DNA from: an uncultured Alphaproteobacteria bacterium
GTDB taxonomy: Bacteria > Pseudomonadota > Alphaproteobacteria > Rs-D84
Direction: 5' to 3'
Assembly (NCBI GenBank): GCA_944393245.1
Contig: CALXZM010000005.1
Span: forward strand, 59,500 to 123,499
DNA: 64,000 bases
The notes beneath the pieces were generated by a model. The model did not search any database. It was not told where the DNA came from and saw only the letters and a list, made by a program, of their open reading frames with translations. Of the stretch, positions 54,465-63,700 are shown piece by piece; positions within the stretch are counted from its first letter, which is position 1; every line of letters starts with the position of its first letter. The position numbers and the translations under genes were made by a program.

Positions 54465-54927
54465 TTGTCTCTGCGACAAACAACGCATATCGGAGCGATA
54501 TACAGTTAGGTAACCAGGGTGGCGACTCTTTTATTTATGCCACTATCAATTCCCTATGCGTGCGACTGGTTGACCTGAACGATGTTGTGAGGCCTAAGCA
54601 TATTATTTCTGCTCCGCCAATAATCAACCTGTTATTAAAATTACTTGCTGGGTTTCAGTTTTAATAACAGCCGACTGCCGACAAAGGAAAAAAAGTATAA
54701 TAGTTGGGACGCAAGCCCGCAACTTCCAAACACAAAAGAGTCATAATGTTTGGTTTCAAGAAACTCAGGGTTGGACGATTCCTAACGGCTCATCCATGGG
54801 CACAAAAATACGCTAGACAGAGTCTTTTAAAATTCGCCAAACCAACTTCCTATGCAAAAGGTTAAAGGACACTACATGTCCGGATAGAATTTCAAACCTA
54901 CGGTCTATCCTTAAGCATCTAACCTTT
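54465..54927 (+). ncRNA. Candidate large structured RNA of the element
   Basis: The 506 bp between the HTH gene and the terminase-like gene hold many paired arms: TTGTC/GACAA (54465-54479), ATATCG/CGATAT (about 54488-54502), AACCAG with CTGGTT, GTGGC/GCCAC, a 12-bp hairpin CTGTTATTAAAA/TTTTAATAACAG (54629-54640 with 54659-54670), AGTTGGG with CCC-g-CAACT (54702-54724), and a three-way junction closed by AAAGGTTA/TAACCTTT (54857-54864 with 54920-54927) holding GGACA/TGTCC and GGATAG/CTATCC. No ordinary ORF explains this. Function is unknown; the strand is assumed to be that of the flanking genes. Confidence 0.5.
54746..54865 (+). CDS. Possible 39-residue basic peptide inside the structured region
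   Basis: An ATG-to-TAA frame of 39 codons lies here, starting MFGFKKLRVGRF and ending AKPTSYAKG, with 9 Arg or Lys and only neutral or basic residues. AGAG six bases before the ATG is a weak ribosome site. Its last codons form one side of the closing stem of the three-way junction, so if translated it would compete with folding. It may also be chance. Confidence 0.3.
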   Translation: MFGFKKLRVGRFLTAHPWAQKYARQSLLKFAKPTSYAKG

Positions 54928-54962
54928 ATTTATCTGGAAATAAAAAAAGAAAGGAGAAAAAA

Positions 54963-55289
54963 ATGGCAAACAAGAACCCTGATACGTCCGGATTAGTATC
55001 TTTGGCAGACAGACCAAACAACGAAAGAACAAAGATACAATCAGCTGGAGGTATAGCATCAGGCATATCAAGACGAGAAAAAGTAAAAATGCGTCAAATT
55101 TTTATGGATGCGCTGGCTTTACCGCATGAAAATGGCCAAAACATGAAAGAAGCTATGGCCATTGCTATGATTACCAGAGCTCTCAAAGGTGATGTAAAAG
55201 CATTTGAATTAATTATGAGATTTATTGGCGAAAAACCAACTGAACTTCAAGAAGTGGCAACTGATGATGATTTTGACTTTTTGTTGTGA
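54963..55289 (+). CDS. Phage-type small protein resembling terminase small subunits
   Basis: The 108-residue protein opens SGLVSLADRPNNERTKIQSAGGIASGISRREKVKMRQIFMDALALP and continues EAMAIAMITRALKGDVKAFELIMRFIGEKP. The AGGIASG-x-S-R-R-E segment and the DVKAFELI helix match a family common in phages and satellites, often called small terminase or DUF5681-like. A strong AAAGGAG site precedes it. No large terminase or capsid gene follows in this window, which is unusual for a complete prophage. Confidence 0.55.
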   Translation: MANKNPDTSGLVSLADRPNNERTKIQSAGGIASGISRREKVKMRQIFMDALALPHENGQNMKEAMAIAMITRALKGDVKAFELIMRFIGEKPTELQEVATDDDFDFLL

Positions 55290-55428
55290 TGCTTCAAACA
55301 AAAAACATTGATATTTGGCCTTTTGTATATATAATACTTTGTGTATCCATAATAGGATGCCAAGGCGTTGAAACCTTGCTATGTAGGGTGCCCTGGATAT
55401 GCACCATAAAATTATATCCCTGCTAAAC

Positions 55429-55544
55429 GCGGGGAGCCGTTGACCATACAATAGGATTTATCCGAAAATCAACGGGGTCATCTACATAGTGATTTTTCAA
55501 ACTCCCCGCACCATCCTTTTGTGGACAAGATATAGCAAAAGGAT
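55429..55544 (+). promoter_or_regulatory. Structured leader with hairpin over the ribosome site of the DUF4268 gene
   Basis: GCGGGGAG (55429-55436) pairs with CTCCCCGC (55502-55509) and encloses CCGTTGA/TCAACGG (55437-55443 with 55469-55475). A separate hairpin pairs ATCCTTTTG (55513-55521) with CAAAAGGAT (55536-55544), which contains the AAAGGA ribosome site 7 bases before the GTG start at 55551. The wider 55290-55550 gap has further short arms (CAAGG/CCTTG, GGTGC/GCACC). Translation control by opening of the hairpin is the natural reading. Confidence 0.6.
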
Positions 55545-55550
55545 GACATC

Positions 55551-56480
55551 GTGCAGAAAATTCTTGGAAAAATGAAATATGTACCAATCAGAGATGTATG
55601 GCCTAGCGAATCTTCTGATTTTACTCCTTGGTTGGCGAGACCAGAAATCTTGGACAAACTAGGCGACACAATCGGAATTTCCTTCGGTTCAGCGGTGCAA
55701 GAAGCTCAAGTTGGCACATACCGTGTTGATATCTTCGCGACAGAAAATAGCACAGAAGGTCGTAATATAATTATAGAAAATCAGTACGGACAAACCAATC
55801 ATGACCATTTGGGCAAAATTATAACTTATGCTTCCGGCAAAAAAGCCAACGTTATTATATGGATAGCGGAAAAAGCCGACGACGAACACAAAAGCGCCAT
55901 ACAATGGTTAAACGAACACACTGATGAAGAAACTGCTTTCTTTTTGGTAAAAATAAAACTAATTCAAATTGATGACTCAAACCCTGCCCCCATATTTGAA
56001 ATTATTGAGAGTCCAAATGATTGGGAACGCGCTATAAAATACAAAAATTCTATGAACGACTCTCAAAAAGAACATATGAGTTTCTGGGAGCGTTTTATAG
56101 AATATTCTTCTAAAAACAAAAAATTTGTCGATATATTCGGCAAACGCAGACCTACGTCTAAATCTTATTTAGACCTAACGATACATGACAGTAGGTACCA
56201 TTTTTATTTATCTAACCTGAAACAAAAAGGCAGAAAAGGATACAGCATAACCACATATATGATAAACCAAAAAGACTTATACAATCACCTAAAAGAAAAT
56301 GCTGAAGAAATTGAATCTGCCATAGGGGGTAAAGTGAAATGGAAAGAATTCAACAATACATGTACTATTCGATGGGAAGTCCCAGAAGAGACGTTACAAT
56401 CTGAAAAAGAAGTTTTTGATTGGTATATAAATGCAGCATTTAAGTTTAACGAAGTGTTTGCAAAATATACAAAGCGATAG
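55551..56480 (+). CDS. DUF4268 protein with PD-(D/E)XK nuclease domain
   Basis: I start at GTG 55551, whose AAAGGA site is 7 bases upstream (309 residues); ATG 55572 is the alternative. Residues 40-110 form a restriction-endonuclease-like fold with VD60-I and E76-N-Q78 as the metal ligands, followed by HDHLGKIITYASG, as in NucS/DUF91-type nucleases. The C-terminal half (about 175-300) is the DUF4268 domain. Such proteins are frequent in defence islands. Here the gene leads a group with ankyrin, helicase and methyltransferase genes. Confidence 0.8.
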   Translation: MQKILGKMKYVPIRDVWPSESSDFTPWLARPEILDKLGDTIGISFGSAVQEAQVGTYRVDIFATENSTEGRNIIIENQYGQTNHDHLGKIITYASGKKANVIIWIAEKADDEHKSAIQWLNEHTDEETAFFLVKIKLIQIDDSNPAPIFEIIESPNDWERAIKYKNSMNDSQKEHMSFWERFIEYSSKNKKFVDIFGKRRPTSKSYLDLTIHDSRYHFYLSNLKQKGRKGYSITTYMINQKDLYNHLKENAEEIESAIGGKVKWKEFNNTCTIRWEVPEETLQSEKEVFDWYINAAFKFNEVFAKYTKR

Positions 56481-56511
56481 AAATGGCAACGAACAGTGAA
56501 CGAGAAAAAAC

Positions 56512-57381
56512 ATGAAGAGCATTGCTAAAAAAAATAAATACGCCCACAGCAAACAAATTCTATCAGAAATATATGATGGGGAAATTTATGAACAAAGATG
56601 CGACAATTCATCAATCATGACAACAAATTATAATTTATTGGAAATAGACAACTGGTATACAATAACCCCAAAAGAACTGAAAAAACATATAAATAATGGC
56701 AATATAGTTAATTGGGTTGATGGGCACGATGTTGGTCCGTCTCCACTAACAAACGCTTTACAACAAGGCGCTTCTTGTAAAATAATCTCTATCTTAGTTG
56801 CAAACGGTGCTGATGTTGACGCACCTACTGTTTTACCAAGCGGAACAAAAATCACACCTTTAGAAATAATTAGACTACAACCCGCAACTCATGATAATTT
56901 GCAAAAAGAATTAATATTGCTTCGTGCTGGTGCGAAAGATGATGCCATATCATTCTTAAAAAAGCACAAAACTGACAAAGAAATCGAATGGATGTTTAAA
57001 AGAAGAAAAACTCTACAAAAGCAGCTGCAATACATGGGTATTCATAAAGGCGAAAAAGTATTTCAGTGCGACAATTCATACACATACATTAAAGAATCCG
57101 CCGGCAAAATGTGGATTGAAGATGACTTAGAACTATACGACAAAGTTGAGAAATTTCGTCCATATAACGAACATATACCAGATTGGTTAACAAATGAATT
57201 AGGACCCAAACTGGCAAAAAAATTCTTTTTAGAATGTGAAAATTTGTCGATTAATGAGGCTATATACAGGTACTATATGTACTTGGCACATGTGCATAAA
57301 AAAGATAAAGCCAGATACAATCGAATATGTACCGCCGCAGAGTATTTTCGAAAATCATTTCTTCATAAACGCCGGGAATAA
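56512..57381 (+). CDS. Ankyrin-repeat protein of the element
   Basis: The 289-residue protein has one to two ankyrin repeats (about 70-145: DVGPSPLTNALQQGASCKIISILVANGADVDAPT, then KITPLEIIRL and LILLRAGAKDDA), a basic linker with FKRRKTLQKQ, and a C-terminal helical part (about 215-289) without known domain. It follows the DUF4268 gene by 31 bp. Ankyrin proteins in such islands often mediate protein contacts; no enzyme motif is seen. Confidence 0.65.
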   Translation: MKSIAKKNKYAHSKQILSEIYDGEIYEQRCDNSSIMTTNYNLLEIDNWYTITPKELKKHINNGNIVNWVDGHDVGPSPLTNALQQGASCKIISILVANGADVDAPTVLPSGTKITPLEIIRLQPATHDNLQKELILLRAGAKDDAISFLKKHKTDKEIEWMFKRRKTLQKQLQYMGIHKGEKVFQCDNSYTYIKESAGKMWIEDDLELYDKVEKFRPYNEHIPDWLTNELGPKLAKKFFLECENLSINEAIYRYYMYLAHVHKKDKARYNRICTAAEYFRKSFLHKRRE

Positions 57382-57523
57382 GCTTATACTACCCTCTATA
57401 CATATATTTTCCCAATCAAATTTAGGTTTGCTTGTTTTACCGTACGAATAAATTCGGAATTGCGAAAATAATAAAAACTGTTATCATTGAAACGAAATGT
57501 TCTTTTATTAAATGGAGTAAGTC

Positions 57524-60500
57524 ATGCCAGGAAGATTAATAACTAATGATGAAAATCTGACTTTAGGTAATTTGATAGAAACCACCCTTAATAAAAGCAA
57601 AAATATAGATTTCTTGGTAGGATATTTCTATTTTTCTGGTTTTGCCGAAATTTATAAAAATATCGGCGATAGACAAATGCGTATATTGGTAGGTTTAGAT
57701 ATAGATGTCGATATTCATAATGTGATTAGAGAATACGAAAGGATTAGTCAAAATTCTACAAAATCACGTCAAAAAGATAGAAATTCTTATTATGAACAAT
57801 TGGTTAAATTATTTAGAACTGATTTTTTTGATTCAGAAGAAAAGCAAGAAGCTTTTCGTATTTTTTACCAAAAAATTATAAATGGGACCCTTGAAATTCG
57901 TAAAACAGCATCCCCAAACCACTCGAAACTATATCTTTTCCAAGCTGCAACGCAAGATGACCCAACCTTGCCTGGGCATATGATTATAGGCTCTAGCAAC
58001 CTTTCTATTTCAGGGTTAAAAAGTAGGAATGAATTAAATGTAATTTTCCATGATTGTGATTATAATGAAGGGAAAAAATTATTTGACTTGTTGTGGGTAT
58101 CTGCAACTCCAATCGTCGATTCAAATACTGTAGAAGAATTTAAGCAAAAAGTCATTGAACATATATGGCTTGATAAACAACCAAGTCCTTATTCTGTTTA
58201 CTTGCGAGTCTTGCATGAATATTTTGCAAGCTACGAGCCAGACGATACTTTCAGAACTCCTAAAGAAATCGCTGGGTATATGAACTTAGAATACCAGATT
58301 GACGCGATTAAAGCGGCTTTAGGCATCATAAAACGGCATAATGGTGTAATTATTGCTGACGTTGTTGGTTTGGGAAAGAGTATCATTGCTTCTGCGATAG
58401 CCGCTAATTTAAATCTACCTGTAATTATTATCACACCACCCCATTTGGAAAATCAATGGATTGATTACAGCAAGGATTTTGGTTTTTTACATCATGCCCA
58501 TATATTTACCAGCGGGAAAATTCAAGATGCTGTTGATAAGTTTTGTGATTCTGACCAGCAATATTTAGTTATAATTGACGAAGCCCACAGATACCGTAAT
58601 GATACAAATGCTGACTATGAGCGTTTGGAACAACTTTGTACAAATAATAAGGTGGTATTATTAACAGCCACTCCTTATAACAACAAACCCAAAGATATTT
58701 ATAATCTTGTCAAATTGTTTCAAATTCCTGGGAAAACCACATTAAAAAACGTTGATAATTTTGGTCGTCATTTTGAAGATTTGATTGCCAGATACAACAA
58801 AGCATACAATGCGGCAAGAAATTCGAAATCTGAAAAGTCTGAGGAAATCTTTTTGCAAGAATCAAAAAAAATTGCTCGGGCCATTCAAAATCTGATTGCA
58901 CCTTTAGTTATCAGACGTTCTAGAACTGATTTACAATCAATAAAACGCTATAAACGCGATTTAGCCGCGCAACATATCGAATTTGCAGATTTCCAAGACC
59001 CAAAAATATTGGAATATAACATTGACGATATAAAAGATATATACCTTTCTACATTGGATAGAATTTGTCCTTTGCACGTTTTTGAAGATGAAGAATATGA
59101 AAAGCAGCCATTGGAAAATACCTATAAGGCCGCTAGATACAAACCTCTTTTATACATAAAAAAAGAATCCGAAGATAAAGTTATACGAAAATTACAAGAA
59201 GAAGGTTTTGAAGACACTGAATTCATGATGCGCGCACAAAAGCAACTGGCTAAATTTATGCGTCAGATGTTGGTGCAACGTTTTGAAAGTTCTATGTTTG
59301 CTTTTAAATCTTCTTTAGATAAGATGATTGAAAATTCTGAAAATATATTGCGCTGGATAGAACACAGACATAAAGTACCTGTATTTAAGAGGGGAAATTT
59401 ACCAAATATTGAAAGCTTAAAAGAAACATCTAACGACTCTCTATTTTCGGCAGATGAAGAATTAGAGAAACAAGTGGCTGCTTTAAAGGAAAAGGGGTTA
59501 TTTGAAATAGACTATGACTTCATTAGTCCTGAGTTTGAAAAAGACGTGCAAACAGATATTCACATATTAAAACAAATCAGATATGATTGGTTTGAGAGTG
59601 GAAAAATACGAGTAGACCCTAAATTAAGGTCACTTATAAGCAACTTAAAGCAACAGTTAACAGACGAGCCAAAAAGAAAGATAGTTATATTTACTGGTTA
59701 TAGTGATACAGCAACTTATCTTGAAAAAGAATTAAAAAAGGCCGGTCTTCCTGTATTTTGTTATACTTCTGGCATCGCAACGGAGACTAATAAGAAAATT
59801 ATTCGTCAAAACTTTGATGCAGGATACCCTAAGCAAGAGCAACGAGATGATTACAGCATTTTAATTGCGACAGATGCTATTTCCGAAGGCTATAACTTAC
59901 ATAGGGCTGGGACAATTTTTAATTATGATATTCCGTACAATCCTACACGTGTAATTCAACGTGTTGGTCGTATAAATCGTATTAATAAAAAAATGTTTAA
60001 TGAACTTTACATATACAATTTTTTCCCGTCCTATATAGGTGAAAAGAATATAAACGTAAAGCGCATTTCAACAATAAAAATGAGAATGATTAACATGATT
60101 ATGGGCAATGATGAAAAAATACTTACAGAGGATGAAGAAAAGTTCATGTCAGCCTATAATGATAAATTGCATAAAATAGAACATGAAAATGAACAAAAAT
60201 CTTGGGATACAGACTTTTATAATGAATTAGATGAAGCCCGCATAAATAATACCCCCGAATACCAAGAAGCACTAGCTATTAATCCTAGAACAAGGATACA
60301 GCGTACATGCAAAAAATATAAAGGAGTTATTGTTTTCGGCAAGCATGGTGAAGAATGTATATTCAAACAAGCTTTTGACGATAAAACTATGCCAGAAATT
60401 GTAGCTGCAGAAGACGCACTACCGATTTTTAAGGTAAAAAAGACAGAAGAATCAAAAGCTGTGTCTAAGGCTTTTGAAAGCATTTACCAAAATATTAAAC

Positions 60501-60796
60501 GCAGTCTGTTTACATCAGTACCAGGGAATACTAATGCATTACAAGGCAAAGCCAGGAACAAAGTTATAGCATGGCGTAATGACCCTCAAAATAAAGACTT
60601 TGAAGAATATCTTAGATTGTTAGAGAAAACTATAGAACTGAACGCTTTGCCTAATTACCGTACTATTTCTAAAGCCAAAAACCCGATGGAATTATCTAAA
60701 AAAATTTCACAGAAGTATTTAGAAAAAAAAGAACGTGTAATAGACCAGATTGATTCAGAACCTGAGAGTGTAATTTTGGCGGAGGAGTTAGTATGA
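57524..60796 (+). CDS. PLD-nuclease/SF2-helicase fusion protein (defence-type)
   Basis: The 1090-residue protein joins two enzymes. Residues 1-190 are a phospholipase-D-like nuclease with H133-S-K135 and GSSNLSISGLKSRNELN (156-171). Residues from about 260 form an SNF2-like helicase/translocase: DVVGLGKS (279-286), DEAH (352-355), LLTATPYN, and, in the second RecA domain, TDAISEGYNLHRA and QRVGRINRI (812-820). About 250 C-terminal residues have no clear domain. GGAG precedes the ATG. Its stop overlaps the methyltransferase start by 4 bp, so the two proteins are made together. It is likely the restriction subunit. Confidence 0.88.
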   Translation: MPGRLITNDENLTLGNLIETTLNKSKNIDFLVGYFYFSGFAEIYKNIGDRQMRILVGLDIDVDIHNVIREYERISQNSTKSRQKDRNSYYEQLVKLFRTDFFDSEEKQEAFRIFYQKIINGTLEIRKTASPNHSKLYLFQAATQDDPTLPGHMIIGSSNLSISGLKSRNELNVIFHDCDYNEGKKLFDLLWVSATPIVDSNTVEEFKQKVIEHIWLDKQPSPYSVYLRVLHEYFASYEPDDTFRTPKEIAGYMNLEYQIDAIKAALGIIKRHNGVIIADVVGLGKSIIASAIAANLNLPVIIITPPHLENQWIDYSKDFGFLHHAHIFTSGKIQDAVDKFCDSDQQYLVIIDEAHRYRNDTNADYERLEQLCTNNKVVLLTATPYNNKPKDIYNLVKLFQIPGKTTLKNVDNFGRHFEDLIARYNKAYNAARNSKSEKSEEIFLQESKKIARAIQNLIAPLVIRRSRTDLQSIKRYKRDLAAQHIEFADFQDPKILEYNIDDIKDIYLSTLDRICPLHVFEDEEYEKQPLENTYKAARYKPLLYIKKESEDKVIRKLQEEGFEDTEFMMRAQKQLAKFMRQMLVQRFESSMFAFKSSLDKMIENSENILRWIEHRHKVPVFKRGNLPNIESLKETSNDSLFSADEELEKQVAALKEKGLFEIDYDFISPEFEKDVQTDIHILKQIRYDWFESGKIRVDPKLRSLISNLKQQLTDEPKRKIVIFTGYSDTATYLEKELKKAGLPVFCYTSGIATETNKKIIRQNFDAGYPKQEQRDDYSILIATDAISEGYNLHRAGTIFNYDIPYNPTRVIQRVGRINRINKKMFNELYIYNFFPSYIGEKNINVKRISTIKMRMINMIMGNDEKILTEDEEKFMSAYNDKLHKIEHENEQKSWDTDFYNELDEARINNTPEYQEALAINPRTRIQRTCKKYKGVIVFGKHGEECIFKQAFDDKTMPEIVAAEDALPIFKVKKTEESKAVSKAFESIYQNIKRSLFTSVPGNTNALQGKARNKVIAWRNDPQNKDFEEYLRLLEKTIELNALPNYRTISKAKNPMELSKKISQKYLEKKERVIDQIDSEPESVILAEELV

Positions 60797-63700
60797 TAGA
60801 TTTTAAAGCCCCATATAACCGAGAAAATTTTTCTAGTTTCTTAGATGATTTTTTACCTTACTCTACTGTGTTTAATGAACATGATGTTGTATTTGCTAGA
60901 AACACAGCATCTAAAATAACAAATATTACATCTGTTGGCACCTGTTCTGAACTTGGACTGCAATTATTAGAAGTGAAACATTCATCAACTAATGATGCGA
61001 GAGTAGGCATATCAAAAGAATTTTTTAAGATTATGCGCGACAACAGTTGGCAAAACGCGTTGGTTGCATTTGTTCCAAATGATAGTTCGAATATTTGGCG
61101 GTTATCATTTGTAAAAATGTCTTATAAACTTAAAGACGGAAAATTGGATTATGAAACGTCTAATCCGCGCCGCTATTCTTTTTTACTAGGGCTAAATCAA
61201 CACACCAAAACCCCTGAGCAATATTTATCAAAGCGTGTTAATAATCTTGAAGACCTTGAGAAATGCTTCTCTGTAGAAACACTTACAAAAGAATTCTATA
61301 CTGAATTGTACAATTGGTATCTATGGGCTAAATCGAAAGCCATAAATGTACATTTCCCAAATGATTCTTGTGATGAAAGCGATGATAGAAGCCATCTATC
61401 AGAACATATAATTCGTTTAATTACTAGGTTGATGTTCGTATGGTTTATAAAGCAAAAAGACTTTGTCCCATCCTCCTTATTTGACCCGGACATATTGAAA
61501 GACAAAATTTTAACCAATTTTGATGCCACCAGCACAACATCTGGAAATTATTATAATGCTATATTACAGAATTTGTTTTTCGCTTCTCTTAATAAGAAAA
61601 TAACAGAACGAAAATTTGCAGTTGGAGCCCAAGAATTTGGAATAAAATCATTATTTAGAGATAATGACGGTCGAAAAAATCAAAAAACTTGGTTCAAAAT
61701 ATCTCACGAAGATGTATTAAAATTATTTGAACCTGTTCCGTTCCTAAACGGTGGCTTATTTGAATGCCTAGATAAAATAAAAGAGGAAATCGAGGAAGAA
61801 GAAGCCGCAGGCAAACGCCCAACCATAATTTATTCAGATGGTTTTAGTCGTGACGACATGGCAAAAAAACGCGCCTTTATACCTAATGCATTATTTTTTG
61901 CGCCTGAACATAACGAACAGATTGATACAGACACGAAAAATGTATCTGGTATTATAACCATATTTAATAAATATAATTTTACAGTGGAAGAAAATACCCC
62001 AAGCGATGTTATTGTAGCATTGGACCCAGAATTATTGGGGAAGGTTTTTGAAAACCTCTTAGCTTCTTACAATCCGGAAACAGGAGAAAGCGCCCGTAAA
62101 AGCTCTGGAAGTTTTTATACGCCTAGAGAGGTTGTAAATTATATGGTTGATAACTCCATTAACGAATATTTGAAAACGGTTATTGGCGATGATTATGTTA
62201 CAAAGCCAGATGACATAAAAACTGCTTTATATTCAATAAAAATCATAGACCCTGCTTGTGGTTCTGGTGCTTTTCCAATGGGTATTTTAAATAATATTTT
62301 TGATAGGATACAAGAAATAGACCCTTCTATTGACCCATATAAAACAAAATTACAATTAATTGAAAATTGCATTTATGGCGTAGACATCCAGCCCATTGCT
62401 GTGCAAATCAGCAAATTACGTTTCTTTATCTCCTTAATTTGTGAACAAAAAGAAAAAAATTCCGACCCAGAATGTAATTATGGAATTGCCCAGTTGCCTA
62501 ACTTGGAAACAAAATTTGTAGCCGCTAATACGTTAATAAAGTGTAAGATGCCCAGAAATAGGTCATTGTTTTGTGATACGGACATAGAAAACATAAAAGA
62601 AAAACTTACACGAGTTAGACACATGCACTTTAACGCACGTACTTGGCGAGAGAAACAAGACTGCCGTGACCGCGACAAGGATTTGCGAAAAGAACTTCTT
62701 AATGTACTACAAGAATGTGGCATGGATGCTACTCCAGAATTACGAGAAATGGCACAAATGATAGCTGCATGGAATCCATACAATCAAAATCAAAGTGCAG
62801 GATTTTTTGACCCTGAATGGATGTTTGGTATAAGTGATGGTTTTGATATTGTAATCGGGAACCCGCCATATGTATCAAACAAAAAAACAGACCCTATTTA
62901 TGGGACAATATACGGCTTCAATGACGACTTATATAATTATTTCTTTATACGCTCTATGGATTTGTGTAAAAAAGGCACAGGAATTCTAGCTTTTATTACA
63001 TCTAATACTTTTTTAACACTGGAATCCAAACATAATATAAGGGATTTGTTGCAAAACAATCGGATAATATTACTAAATGATTTAGGCGCAGGTGTATTTT
63101 TAGGCGCTGTTGTAAATACTGTAATATCTATAGTTCAACATCTTCCTTCAAAGTCCATTAATTATGATATGTCATACATAGATTCTAGGGAGAACTTTAA
63201 TTCGCCAAAAGTTTATAAGCCTAATATAACTATTTTTAGGGAAACCATTAACAACGTTTTCTTTTCTCCAAATGAGAATAACATGAAAATGTTCAACTTA
63301 TATGGCCGCAAATTAAAAGAATTATACGACCATTTTTGGCCAATAATATCTACAAGTAAAAACATAGAAAAAAATTTACCTATAATAGATTCATATAGAA
63401 AAACTCTTAAACCTGGAGACATCACATTGCTTGGATTACTTACTGATGGCGGGCAAGGATTAGCAACTGCCAATAATGGTAAGTATATAGCCGTTATGCA
63501 GGGAACAAAATTTGCAGAAAACATAAAAAATTCCAGACCAAAAAAATTAAAAGAGGCATGCAAGAAATACAAAATCACCGAATTAAATGGTATATCGAAT
63601 TTTTCAGATTACCTAAGCACAAAGACAGAAGCCGAAATAGCAGAGCTTTTTGATTCTCTGAAAGAAAAATATGGAAGAGATATTTTTGGCCAAGGATATT

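Noticed and set aside
54963..55289. Complete prophage starting at the small-terminase-like gene
   Set aside because: No large terminase, portal, capsid or tail gene follows; the next genes are nuclease, ankyrin, helicase and methyltransferase. At most a satellite or remnant is supported in this window.
55381..55550. Group II intron domain V, because of AGCCGT near a stem
   Set aside because: The stem lengths and the GNRA-type loop of domain V do not match, and no reverse transcriptase is near.
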